From Gloeotrichia echinulata CP02 (GTDB lineage: Bacteria; Cyanobacteriota; Cyanobacteriia; Cyanobacteriales; Nostocaceae), in contig CP051187.1 of assembly GCA_038087035.1 (NCBI GenBank), positions 2,048,501-2,112,500 on the forward strand: DNA of 64,000 bases, given 5' to 3'. The notes beneath the pieces were generated by a model that saw only the letters and a program-made list of their open reading frames with translations, was not told where the DNA came from and ran no database searches. Positions 19,229 to 27,985 of this stretch are shown piece by piece. A program made the position numbers and the translations under genes. Numbering within the stretch: position 1 is the first letter of the stretch; each line of letters begins with the position of its first letter.

Positions 19229-21019
19229 ATGGTTTCAGTTTCTCGTTCGTCAGTATTGTATTTTACCATTGGTTTGGGGTTGACAAGTATAACATTGCTG
19301 GGCACAAACCTGAGTGGGGCTATTGCTCAGATGCCATCTACGGCCAAACCCATGTCCGTGGGTGAAAGAACAATTTCTCAGGTTAATGTACTGTTTGTCA
19401 ACCCAGGTGTTGGAGATGACAAAAATGGCAATGGTTCTGAAGCCACTCCTTTAAAAACAATTACCCAAGCGTTAAGAGTCGCCAGTGCTAATACTGTAAT
19501 TAGACTCTCTACAGGCACTTACAGTACTGGAACTGGAGAAATATTTCCGCTGATCCTCAAATCGGGTGTTTCCATTCAAGGAGATGCTAGCACCAAAGGC
19601 AAGGGAATTACCATCACAGGCGGTGGTGACTACCTCAGCCGCAGCTTTGGGGGACAAAATGTCGCAATTGTCGGCGCCAACCAAGCACAGTTGACGGGAG
19701 TGACGGTGACGAATCCTAGTCCCCGTGGTTATGGCTTGTGGATTGAATTCAGTAATCCAGTAATTTCGGAAAATACATTTACTGGCAGTACTCAGGATGG
19801 AATTTCTGTCACTGGTAACGCTGCACCGACTATTACCAAGAATTATTTTATTCGCAATGGTGCCAATGGCATCACAATTGCAGGCAATTCTCAAGCCCAG
19901 GTGCGAGAAAATGTCTTTCAACAAACGGGTTTTGGGATTAATATTGCCCAACAGGCAGCGCCTTTTGTTGTCGGCAATCAAATTCAGTACAATAGATCTG
20001 GAATTGTGGTGCAAGCTGATGCTCGTCCAATTTTACGGAATAATTTAATTCAGAACAGCAAAGAAGATGGTGTGGTAGTTCTGTCCCAAGCCATACCAGA
20101 TTTAGGCACCGCTGCTGAACCAGGAGGTAATCAATTTCGCAACAATGGACGCTACGACATTAACGCCAGTGCTGCTAAACAGGTAATTGCTGCCTCTGGT
20201 AACACCCTAACTAAAAATCGCATCTCTGGTAAAGTAGATCTGAGGGCGAGTTCAGCATCCATAGCCCAGAACTCCTCACAACAAACAGTAGCCAACGGCG
20301 AAATTATATTTTCAGCCCCCGGAGTATCTCAATCTGCCAATACCCTACGAGCGCCATTGCCCAGAAATACCAATTCCCAAAATAACATTCCTACTGGTAG
20401 ATTGAACAGTCAACTGCAACCATTGCAACCAGCTAATATATCACCACGTCCAGTCTCTAGGCCAAATCCACAACCACCAACTTCTAGAGTTAACGGGTTT
20501 CCGATTCCTAGCAGCTTAGGGAATAATCAAGTCTCAAGGGCAAATAAGCCTAATACACCACAGTTCAATTATGTGCGGATTGATCCGAACACTATCGAGT
20601 TTACCGCACCCCAAGCATCTACACCTAGGAGTCAACAGCAGTCATTGCCCAGACTAGCAAATCCTTCGGTGGGTGATTCGGCACTTTTGCCCGTTCCCAA
20701 TTCTAATATTGGGATGGGCAACACTCGCAATCTGCAAAAAGTGCCAGTACCTGAAAGTTATCCCACTGGCCCCTATGGCGGTTCATTGCCCTATGCTGGC
20801 GCCCCCCAGATGGGTGTACGTTACCGCGTCATTGTCCAAGTAGTCAATGAACGAGATCCGGATTTAGTGCGATACCTGGTTCCTGGTGCATTTTCCACGG
20901 TTTGGCAAGGTCGCAGCGTCATGCAAGCAGGAGTATTTAGCAGTCGCTATAATGCCGATGAAATGCTCAAAGTCCTCAATACTAATGGTTTAAGAGCCAT
21001 GATTGAGCCTTTGAATTGA
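19229..21019 (+). CDS. DUF1565 beta-helix secreted protein with SPOR-like C-terminus
   Basis: 596-aa exported protein. The start at MVSVSRSSVLYF is chosen because a signal peptide follows (TIGLGLTSITLLG ... GAIAQ). Residues about 50-300 are the DUF1565/pectate-lyase-like right-handed beta-helix (VNPGVGDDKNGNGSEATPLK, ITGGGDYLSRSFGGQN, repeated N.F..N turns). A Pro/Asn/Gln-rich linker follows (about 320-520), then a final 75 residues with a SPOR-like pattern (YRVIVQVV ... VMQAGVFSSRYNADEMLKVL). The helix domain is paralogous to the protein at 24250-26340. Role is probably cell-surface or sheath related (inference). Confidence 0.82.
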   Translation: MVSVSRSSVLYFTIGLGLTSITLLGTNLSGAIAQMPSTAKPMSVGERTISQVNVLFVNPGVGDDKNGNGSEATPLKTITQALRVASANTVIRLSTGTYSTGTGEIFPLILKSGVSIQGDASTKGKGITITGGGDYLSRSFGGQNVAIVGANQAQLTGVTVTNPSPRGYGLWIEFSNPVISENTFTGSTQDGISVTGNAAPTITKNYFIRNGANGITIAGNSQAQVRENVFQQTGFGINIAQQAAPFVVGNQIQYNRSGIVVQADARPILRNNLIQNSKEDGVVVLSQAIPDLGTAAEPGGNQFRNNGRYDINASAAKQVIAASGNTLTKNRISGKVDLRASSASIAQNSSQQTVANGEIIFSAPGVSQSANTLRAPLPRNTNSQNNIPTGRLNSQLQPLQPANISPRPVSRPNPQPPTSRVNGFPIPSSLGNNQVSRANKPNTPQFNYVRIDPNTIEFTAPQASTPRSQQQSLPRLANPSVGDSALLPVPNSNIGMGNTRNLQKVPVPESYPTGPYGGSLPYAGAPQMGVRYRVIVQVVNERDPDLVRYLVPGAFSTVWQGRSVMQAGVFSSRYNADEMLKVLNTNGLRAMIEPLN

Positions 21020-21072
21020 TTGGAAGTCGGCGGGAAACTCCATCCCCTGGTGTCTTTCGAGGGACAGCCACC

Positions 21073-21114
21073 CGCCGACTTAGTTAAGCATTGTAATGCT
21101 TAACTAAGTCGGCG
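21073..21114. repeat. Perfect 42-nt palindrome
   Basis: Arms of 20 nt (CGCCGACTTAGTTAAGCATT and its exact complement) around a 2-nt centre. It sits about 55 bp after the DUF1565-SPOR stop codon. It could be a transcript-end hairpin, but no U-tract follows. Its GTCGGCG module is also part of family-F repeats. Confidence 0.8.
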
Positions 21115-21238
21115 CGAAAAAACAAAACTATATTACTACATGTAAATATGTCGCAAATGCTTACCAATGACCAATGACCAATGACCAATGACCAATGACG
21201 ACCAAAGCCAGTACGGTTTATTTGCGCCGACCTACTTA
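21100..21238. repeat. Inverted-repeat element, family F, copy 2
   Basis: Left AAGTCGGCGCGAAAAAACAA and right GGTTTATTTGCGCCGACCTA arms surround CCAATGA heptads. The right 70 bp closely match 2510-2580. Confidence 0.5.
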
Positions 21239-21239
21239 T

Positions 21240-21576
21240 ACCCCCATTATGTAATATTCTTTTTTGGTAGTTTTACTTGCTGGGGTTTATGAAAACTTTA
21301 CAACTTGTGATAGTTATAAATGCGGAATATGCGATATATTTTTTTATAGAGAATTACTCGCGGAACAACGTAAATTTAAGACTAGGTTTTATAGAAGCTA
21401 TTCTTAATAAACTAGATAACTTAATATACCTGACTTTTCACTGGAGCTTGATAACCTTGCATCCATTGCTCTATCTTGATTTTGAGAGTCTTTGAATTCT
21501 CACCATTCTCCAGTAGATAAGAGATCTGGGAGGTCAACTTTTCTGTTGACTTTTCCAGATGACCTGCAAAGTCAGA
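21240..21576. other. AT-rich spacer, no supported gene
   Basis: Only a TTG-initiated open frame of 72 codons of low-complexity composition is present. It lacks a ribosome site and recognisable motifs, so no gene is called. Confidence 0.5.
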
Positions 21577-21673
21577 TTACAGCAGTTTTAAGTTTATTGA
21601 ACCATAGATATTTGTAGGGACAAATTATTGTCCTGCCCGTACCTCTTGGTTTATTTACAGGAAGATGCTGTAA
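21577..21673. mobile_element. MITE-like element, family A
   Basis: Ends TTACAGCAGTTTTAAG and AGGAAGATGCTGTAA, with TA outermost on both sides. The core has GTAGGGACAAATTATTGTCC, a variant central palindrome. Confidence 0.65.
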
Positions 21674-21777
21674 TAACCGTGTGTTAAGTTGCGATATAGT
21701 TTTTGATGTTCCGTAAGTAGTCTACATAATGCTTTTGCCTTTTCACATGATTCGTTGAAGTTAAAAGGAAAAAAAAC

Positions 21778-23160
21778 ATGGCTATTTTTGGTACAACTCA
21801 AGACGATCTGCTCAATGGCACCACCAACAACGATCGCATTTTTGGGCTAGCTGGTGACGATGTGATTATCGCCCTATCTGGTGACGACCAAATCTTTGGT
21901 GGCGATGGGGCTGACCTGATCGTTGCAGGAGATGGAAACGACAGCATTGATAGCGGGAGCGGCGACGACCAAATCTTTGGTGATGCTGGCAATGACTTTA
22001 TTAATGGGGGCGATGGGGTTGATGTCATCTTCGGCGGTGACGGTGATGACGGACTCTTCGGTGGTAATGGTGCAGACCGCATCTTCGGTGATGCTGGAGA
22101 TGATTTTATCGAAGGTAATGCTGGCAATGACAACCTGGTTGGTGGAGATGGGGCAGACACAATTTCTGGTAACGCCGGGAATGATCGGGTCTTTGGTGGT
22201 TTTGGAAATGACGACATCTCCGGGGATGCAGGTAACGACCAACTCAACGGAGATGGTGGGGATGATCTTGTCCAGGGTGGAGCTGGCAATGACATAGTAT
22301 TTGGTGGTACAGGTTTTGGAAATGATACCCTTATTGGTGGAAATGACGCAGACACATTGCTTGGTGGAGCTGGCAATGACTCTCTAGACGGTGGTAATGG
22401 GAAGGATCGGCTAACTGGCGTGGAAACTGTTGCCCCAGGATTTGAATTCGTTCTTGACGTTGATACCTTAACTGGCGGCGCTAATAGCGATACCTTCGTC
22501 CTGGGAACAAACACTCAGCTTTTCTATGATAATGGCGGAAATAGTGATTACGCCCTCATTACTGATTTCAATATCAACGAGGATGTGATCGAACTACCAT
22601 TATTTACCCTGTCCAATACTGCAGCTGAAATCGGTGATGCGGGACAATCCATTTTTGACACCCAATTCATTCCTGGGGGTTTGGGTAACTTAACCTCTAT
22701 CACTGGAGCAATATCTGATCCAAACGATGTTGACATCTTCCAAATCACCGTGGGTAACGGGCAGGCGTTTTCTGCTACTACAGTCGGAGGCGCTGGTTTT
22801 GATACGATATTGTTCGTGTTCGACCAGAATGGTGCCCTGATCGATCAAAACGACGACTCCAATGGAACGCTTCAATCGACGCTTTCGACGCTACTAGCTC
22901 CCGGTACTTACTTTTTGGGAATCTCTAGCTTCTCTAACTTTGCATCTGGTTCACTACAAGACGGTTTCAATGGTGTTGGTAATGGTTTTGGGGACTACAC
23001 GATCGCCCTAACTGGGGTTGAGACTACTCCGGCCTTAAGCTTGGGTGCTTCCCCTGTAGGTCTACCATCAGGAACAGGGATATCTTTTAACGGCGACCTA
23101 ATTGCGATTGCTCAAGGAGTTTCGATTTCCGATTTTAGCAGTGGCTTTGTTTTCGTCTAG
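21778..23160 (+). CDS. RTX (hemolysin-type calcium-binding) protein with PPC domain
   Basis: 460-aa acidic protein. Residues about 8-195 are an array of RTX nonapeptides (GGDGADLIV, GNDSLDGGNG and similar), which bind Ca2+ in a parallel beta-roll. A hinge (VLDVDTLTGGANSDTFVLG) follows, then at about 315-410 a bacterial pre-peptidase C-terminal (PPC) domain (DVDIFQITV, DTILFVFDQNGALIDQNDDS, APGTYFLGIS). There is no N-terminal signal peptide, as expected for type I secretion from the C-terminus. No catalytic domain is seen, so it is likely a surface or extracellular matrix protein. A ribosome site AAGGA lies before the ATG. It sits between two DUF1565 surface genes. Confidence 0.88.
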   Translation: MAIFGTTQDDLLNGTTNNDRIFGLAGDDVIIALSGDDQIFGGDGADLIVAGDGNDSIDSGSGDDQIFGDAGNDFINGGDGVDVIFGGDGDDGLFGGNGADRIFGDAGDDFIEGNAGNDNLVGGDGADTISGNAGNDRVFGGFGNDDISGDAGNDQLNGDGGDDLVQGGAGNDIVFGGTGFGNDTLIGGNDADTLLGGAGNDSLDGGNGKDRLTGVETVAPGFEFVLDVDTLTGGANSDTFVLGTNTQLFYDNGGNSDYALITDFNINEDVIELPLFTLSNTAAEIGDAGQSIFDTQFIPGGLGNLTSITGAISDPNDVDIFQITVGNGQAFSATTVGGAGFDTILFVFDQNGALIDQNDDSNGTLQSTLSTLLAPGTYFLGISSFSNFASGSLQDGFNGVGNGFGDYTIALTGVETTPALSLGASPVGLPSGTGISFNGDLIAIAQGVSISDFSSGFVFV

Positions 23161-23357
23161 AATATCAATTCATTGACACTCCCACCGCTTGAAGGATGGG
23201 GGTAACACCCATTCGGCTATGTGAGGACGATTGTCGTTCGGGGCGCAAGACCTTGCGCCCCTACAGATCATTAAACGACGCCAAAAAGCCTGATAATTAC
23301 GAATATTGACGGCTGACAGCGCCAGTCGAGCGCCTAGGGTCTGCACCATAAGGGCGG

Positions 23358-24140
23358 TCAATCTTTAGCGTAGGCCTTGGTCGGCACCTGTTCTGCCGAT
23401 ATCGCTTTGAGTTTGGATGTGAATGGCTCAGTGCGATCGCTTTTTTCTGGGGTAAATTGTCCGATGGGGCTATGATTGATAGGGGCTGGAAGTAGCTTGG
23501 TCGGTTTATTCGGTATTGGCGAAAGTAGGGAATTGATCTGAAGCGTTTCTTTCGGGTTGAGTCCTGGGAATAAACCAGAGTCGATATCAGGGGTGGCGGG
23601 GGCTGTTAAAACGCTAACTGGGGGAGACGCTACTAGATTTTCTGTCTCTGGTTGATTGTGTGGCTTTTCTTCTGCACTCACCAGCTGTAAGGGCATAGTT
23701 TTTCTCTGGTTGTGCCCATTGTTGAGTTGAGTTGGTAATGGTTTGGCGGCGGATGTTGATAATTGAGAACCTGTCCTCTCAAAACTGGTGTTTTTCTTGA
23801 CTGGTGGTAAAACTGGTGTTGAATATGCGGTTAAGCTTTCGGGAAATTTGCTACAAATCATGCGTTCAAATTCCATGTTGAAATGATAACTAATCTGACC
23901 CCGCCGCTGCCAAAATAGTAAAATTTGCTGCACTGAAACTGCCTTGTAACGACCTTGATACAGAGCCTCAATTACTGCTAAATGCAGCCAATTCACAGGG
24001 TAATGTTGTAGCCAACGGTTAATTAACTCACTGGCGCTGTACCCGCTAAGGTCAAAGCTATAGTGAATTAATAAGGCAGTTGCTAAATCCGGTGAGGTTT
24101 CTGGAACTGGTGTGTACATGGGGCTATTAGCTTCAGGCAA
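23358..24140 (-). CDS. Conserved cyanobacterial protein of unknown function
   Basis: 260 residues. The N-terminal 110 are probably a small helical domain (ATALLIHYSFDLSGYSASEL, NWLHLAVIEALYQGRYKAVS, FWQRRGQISYHFNMEFERMI). The tyrosine- and tryptophan-rich pattern looks conserved, but I recognise no named family. Residues 115-260 are a low-complexity Pro/Ser/Thr/Lys-rich tail. No signal peptide or membrane segment is present. It is transcribed in the same direction as the SLH gene upstream (110 bp gap), so a joint unit is possible. Confidence 0.65.
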   Translation of the reverse strand: MPEANSPMYTPVPETSPDLATALLIHYSFDLSGYSASELINRWLQHYPVNWLHLAVIEALYQGRYKAVSVQQILLFWQRRGQISYHFNMEFERMICSKFPESLTAYSTPVLPPVKKNTSFERTGSQLSTSAAKPLPTQLNNGHNQRKTMPLQLVSAEEKPHNQPETENLVASPPVSVLTAPATPDIDSGLFPGLNPKETLQINSLLSPIPNKPTKLLPAPINHSPIGQFTPEKSDRTEPFTSKLKAISAEQVPTKAYAKD

Positions 24141-24249
24141 TAGGTATTAAAGTTTACATCCATCGCATATAGCCGAAGGTGCTTTTAGCTACATTGGTTT
24201 TTGCTTAACTGCTTCCTAATTGAGAGGAAGTGTTTTTTATTCTACTTGG

Positions 24250-26340
24250 TCAATTGCTTCTCTGGGAGACAATATACGGTGAGTTAATTGCGGGTGTTCG
24301 TTGAATGGCTACCAATGCTTGATATACCATTGCTGCTACTTCCGCACGTGTCGCTTCTCGAACTGGCACAAGCTGCTTAGTATCTGGATAATTGACAATT
24401 ATTTTTTGTTGGGTGGCAGTGGCCACGGCGGATCTGGCATAGTCGGGAATAGTATTGCGGTCAGTGTAGGTGAGTAAGGCTTGGCTATCAGCGGTAGGTA
24501 GGGCTAGTCCGTTGACTAGGGAAACAATCACTTGTAGCCTTTGCACATTTTGATCGGGGCGGAAGGTGCGATCGCTAAATCCGCCGACAAAGCCGCCGCT
24601 AGCGGCAATTTTTATGGCTTTAGCCGCCCAAAAATCCTGGGGTACATCGACAAAATCTGGTGCTGAACGTGTGTTCGCCGGGTTAAAAGCAACTGCGACT
24701 AAAGCCGCGTATTGGGCGCGGGTCATCGGTTTATCTGGTTGGTAGCTACCATCAGCAAAACCACTAGTTAAGTCCATACTCACTAATGCACGAATAAATG
24801 CCTCTGCCCAGTGTCCCACAAGGTCGGTGAATCCGGGAATATCTACATCAGGATTGACGATGTAGGGTGAGGGAATCGCCTTTTCAACGCCTGTGCCTAC
24901 TAAGGCCTGATAAATTAATGCTGCTACCTCAGCGCGTGTCATCTCCTTGAGTGGTTCTAGTTGTTCGGTGTCGGGGTAGTTCACCACTAACAGCTTTTGC
25001 GTGGCTACGGCTACGGCATTGTTAGCATAACTGGGAATTTGGGCGCGATCGCTGTATACACTTAACACATTTGGATTCCCTCCACTCATTTTCAACCCGT
25101 TGACTATCGATACTATCGCCTGAATCTTGGTTAAATTTTGCGCCGGTCGAAATGTTCCATCGGGAAATCCACTGATAAAACCCATATTGGCAGCACTCAA
25201 GATGGCTGATGCTGCCCAAAAGTCTGGTTTGACATCTGTAAAATTACTGTTTTTGTTTACCGTAGGTAGCTGAAAAGTTTTGGCAATTATAGCAGCATAT
25301 TGGGCGCGGGTGATCGGTGCTTCTGGTCCAAATGTGCCATCGGGAAAGCCGCTAATTAAGCCTTTGTTGACCAATGCTTCGACAAAAGCCGCTGCCCAAT
25401 GCCCACCCAAATCAGCGAAACTAGTGTTAACTGATACTCCACTGGGACTGTCTGCTGTAGCGGCGAGAAATTCTACTGCTCCTTTTACCTGAGTGGGATT
25501 TAACTGATTTCCGATAGAAACCAACTGCTGTGATGTGACGTTTTGTAAATCAAAATTGTTATTTCCGTGAAAAATATTATCAGCCGGGTCTTGGCTACTA
25601 CCTAAATCGGGGATAGCATTACCATTGACCAACAAACCACCTTGGCTATTTTGGGTAATCAGATTATTCCGCAGTACAGGCCGGGCCTCTCGTGAAAGGG
25701 CGATCGCTGTCTGGTTTTCTGATAGTTTATTATTAGCGACTAAAGGGGCAGCAAAGTCACTAATAGCTATACCCAAAGCATTTTTTTGAAAAACATTCCG
25801 TAGGACTTCCCCTTTACTATTCCGCGCCATTACCAACCCACTGGCAATATTTTGTATAAACACATTATCGAGAATTGCCGGTTTGGCTGTGCCGGTTGTA
25901 AATACACCTTCCCGACCGCAATTGATAAAAGTATTATTAATTAACGTCGGTGCTGTGGATTCAATCCAGACACCAGTACCTTTTGGTGTGGCATTACTGA
26001 CAGTTACACCCCTAAGACTGGCATCACCTAGCAATAGCACCGTGATATTTTGCCCACCAAAGCTGGGACTTTGATACGCGCCATTCCCTAAAATCACAAT
26101 CCCCGCACCTTTATTGGCTTCGTTACCTACCACCATCACCCCCACCGGGATAACCAGTGGAAAAACCTCACCACTAGCGGTGTTATAAGTTCCATATCCT
26201 AGCTGAATAATTGTCGGTTTTGTAGTGGCTTTTAAGGCACGGGTGAGGCTTTTAAAGGGACTCAACCGTGAACCAGCATTAGCATCATTTCCTGTCACGG
26301 AGTTAACATAGAGCGTGGCAACGAGGGTAGAGTTTACCAT
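24250..26340 (-). CDS. DUF1565 beta-helix protein with two sets of SLH domains
   Basis: 696-aa protein. Residues about 8-265 repeat the DUF1565 beta-helix (VNSVTGNDANAGSRLSPFKS, NGAYQSPSFGGQN). They are followed by six S-layer homology units in two blocks (about 305-475 and 500-680) with FADLGGHWAAAFVEALVNKG, GFPDGTFRP and ITRAQYAA motifs. SLH domains bind pyruvylated cell-wall polymer, or peptidoglycan in cyanobacteria. The N-terminus lacks a clear signal peptide, odd for an SLH protein, so the annotated start or the export route is uncertain. It is a paralogue of the 19229 gene with a different anchoring module. Confidence 0.87.
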   Translation of the reverse strand: MVNSTLVATLYVNSVTGNDANAGSRLSPFKSLTRALKATTKPTIIQLGYGTYNTASGEVFPLVIPVGVMVVGNEANKGAGIVILGNGAYQSPSFGGQNITVLLLGDASLRGVTVSNATPKGTGVWIESTAPTLINNTFINCGREGVFTTGTAKPAILDNVFIQNIASGLVMARNSKGEVLRNVFQKNALGIAISDFAAPLVANNKLSENQTAIALSREARPVLRNNLITQNSQGGLLVNGNAIPDLGSSQDPADNIFHGNNNFDLQNVTSQQLVSIGNQLNPTQVKGAVEFLAATADSPSGVSVNTSFADLGGHWAAAFVEALVNKGLISGFPDGTFGPEAPITRAQYAAIIAKTFQLPTVNKNSNFTDVKPDFWAASAILSAANMGFISGFPDGTFRPAQNLTKIQAIVSIVNGLKMSGGNPNVLSVYSDRAQIPSYANNAVAVATQKLLVVNYPDTEQLEPLKEMTRAEVAALIYQALVGTGVEKAIPSPYIVNPDVDIPGFTDLVGHWAEAFIRALVSMDLTSGFADGSYQPDKPMTRAQYAALVAVAFNPANTRSAPDFVDVPQDFWAAKAIKIAASGGFVGGFSDRTFRPDQNVQRLQVIVSLVNGLALPTADSQALLTYTDRNTIPDYARSAVATATQQKIIVNYPDTKQLVPVREATRAEVAAMVYQALVAIQRTPAINSPYIVSQRSN

Positions 26341-26427
26341 TGGTCGTTGAAAGTTAATAGTTTAAATTATCACAGGCATAAATAATAACTCTAGTTGGAA
26401 CCACTCAACAATGACATCAAAGGGAAT

Positions 26428-26551
26428 GGGGACACTTCGGCAAGCTCAGTGCATCGTTGGGGACACTTCGACAAGCTCAGTGCATCGTTGGGGACACTTC
26501 GGCAAGCTCAGTGCATCGTTGGGGACACTTCGGCAAGCTCAGTGCATCGCT
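26428..26551. repeat. 31-bp tandem repeat, four units
   Basis: Units start at 26428, 26459, 26490 and 26521 and each contain GGGGACACTTCGGCAAGCTC followed by AGTGCATCG. Single copies occur upstream of thiE and within rsmD (31.53 kb). Confidence 0.9.
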
Positions 26552-26569
26552 GGGGATTGGGGAGTTTTA

Positions 26570-26886
26570 CCAATGACAAATGACCAATGACAAATGACAA
26601 ATGACCAATGACAAATGACCAATGACAAATGACAAATGACAAATGACAAATGACCAATGACCAATGACAAATGACCAATGACCAATGACAAATGACAAAT
26701 GACCAATGACCAATGACAAATGACCAATGACCAATGACAAATGACCAATGACCAATGACCAATGACCAATGACCAATGACAAATGACCAATGACAAATGA
26801 CCAATGACCAATGACCAATGACCAATGACAAATGACAAATGACCAATGACAAATGACCAATGACCAATGACAAATGACCAATGACA
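26570..26886. repeat. Heptanucleotide array (CCAATGA / CAAATGA), about 45 units
   Basis: Continuous 7-bp repeat with two unit variants. Because the unit lacks stops on the minus strand and 7 is not a multiple of 3, all three minus-strand frames stay open, giving artefactual ORFs of repeating SLVIGHW-like peptides. Confidence 0.95.
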
Positions 26887-26904
26887 AAAGTTTGATGTTT
26901 TTGA

Positions 26905-27152
26905 CTAACTCTCGTACAAAGTACCATCTTTGTGAGTAAAAATGAGCTGTCCATTAGCACCAGATTTGGCAATCAAATCATTATCTGGATAATAAGCTTC
27001 ATCATCAGCGGTTCTATCCCCTATTTCTAAATAAGTTACCACTGCATCTGAGTGATTCGCAAGCTGATGTCCATCAGCCTCACCAGCGGGAAAACCTACC
27101 ATCATTCCAGGTGTGAGAATTTGCTCTCCTGCATTGGTAATTAGGGTAGCTT
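26905..27152 (-). pseudogene. Cupin-domain protein, C-terminal remnant
   Basis: The frame reads ATLITNAGEQILTPGMMVGF, PAGEADGHQLANHSDAVVTY, LEIGDRT and the C-terminal HKDGTLY. This matches the second half of small cupin proteins of the COG3837 type, normally about 155 aa with a metal-binding HxH motif in the missing first half. The open frame enters the MITE at 27153 and stops inside it. The 5' part is not found on the other side of the MITE, so the gene is a broken remnant. Confidence 0.7.
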
Positions 27153-27348
27153 GGTTTTTGCGTACTTAGCGTGCTTAATTATCAATTAAAGTCTATAAAT
27201 TTGCTTTAAAAGTAAGGCTTACAGGCGTTCATAATTTAATTTCTAGCAATATGATATAAAATACAGAAAATAATGGCTATTATCTTAGCTCTGCAAGGGT
27301 TTCAATCTGATTATTTAATAAATTCAGCACGCTAAGTACGGAAGAGCC
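27153..27348. mobile_element. ISL3-like MITE, copy 2 (196 bp, inverted relative to copy 1)
   Basis: Ends GGTTTTTGCGTACTTAGCGT and CGCTAAGTACGGAAGAGCC. The minus strand aligns end to end with 14468-14663. No clear 8-bp target repeat is visible here (GGTAGCTT on the left versus GCATTTGT on the right), which fits a later rearrangement at this junction. Confidence 0.8.
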
Positions 27349-27405
27349 GCATTTGTTAGCTTTTTTGGATCGGAAACATTGGATAACTGGGAGTTAATCT
27401 GAAGA

Positions 27406-27876
27406 ATGTCTAGCAACCTATATGATCGCGATTTACAACTCTGGATTGAGCAAACGATTGGACAATTGAAAAACCGTGAATTTGAGTCACTCGATATTGA
27501 GCATCTGATTGAGGAGTTGGTTGACTTGGGTAGGTCGGAAAAGAATACTTTCAGAAGTAATCTCAAAATCTTGTTGGTGCATTTACTCAAGTTGCAGGTT
27601 CAGCATGATGTCCCCGATACAATGAAAGCGAGTTGGTACAGTTCTGTGGTGGAACATCGTCTGCGCGTTCTTGACAATTTGACAGATACACCTTCGCTCA
27701 AAAGCTTCTTGAGTGAAGCCTTGGAAAAAGCTTATCCTGATGCTCGCAAGGTGGCGATTAAGGAGGGGAAATTGGCTAAATTTGGGGTTCGTATGCCGAA
27801 TGAAAGTGAGTATCCCATGATTTGTCCTTTTGCGATTGAGCAGATTTTAGATGAGGATTTCTACGGGCTATTGTAG
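27406..27876 (+). CDS. DUF29-family protein
   Basis: 156-aa helical protein of the DUF29 family, common in cyanobacteria and of unknown function. Hallmarks seen: LYDRDLQLWIEQTIGQLKNR, EFESLDIEHLIEELVDLGRSEK, LLVHLLKLQ, SWYSSVVEHR and the C-terminal CPFAIEQILDEDFYG. Length is typical. It starts 58 bp after the MITE. No partner gene is evident. Confidence 0.85.
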   Translation: MSSNLYDRDLQLWIEQTIGQLKNREFESLDIEHLIEELVDLGRSEKNTFRSNLKILLVHLLKLQVQHDVPDTMKASWYSSVVEHRLRVLDNLTDTPSLKSFLSEALEKAYPDARKVAIKEGKLAKFGVRMPNESEYPMICPFAIEQILDEDFYGLL

Positions 27877-27985
27877 GCGCAACGCTTGCGTCCGATGGGC
27901 TATTGGGGCGCAAGGCGTTGCATCCGATGGGCTATTATAGAATGCGATCGCCACCCCAGAGCGATTGCACTAGTTTCTCTGTTAA

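Noticed and set aside
21277..21495. 72-codon open frame between the DUF1565 and RTX genes
   Set aside because: TTG start, no ribosome site, AT-rich composition and no motif; most likely chance.
21798..22514. 238-codon minus-strand frame opposite the RTX gene
   Set aside because: Shadow of the repetitive GGxGxD codons; gives a low-complexity Ser/Pro peptide.
23170..23361. 63-codon minus-strand frame after the RTX gene
   Set aside because: Runs through a GGGGCGCAAGACC palindrome and other repeat DNA; no supporting homology recognised.
26570..26886. Possible CRISPR array
   Set aside because: Unit is only 7 bp with no spacers; no cas genes in the window.
26508..26972. 154-codon and related minus-strand frames with SLVIGHW repeats
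   Set aside because: Produced by the heptanucleotide array, open in all three frames; no start signal or non-repeat domain.
14468..27348. Simple MITE-mediated inversion that swapped the 5' ends of the DUF1517 and cupin genes
   Set aside because: Re-inverting the segment does not restore either reading frame; the missing N-terminal parts are not at the inner MITE borders.
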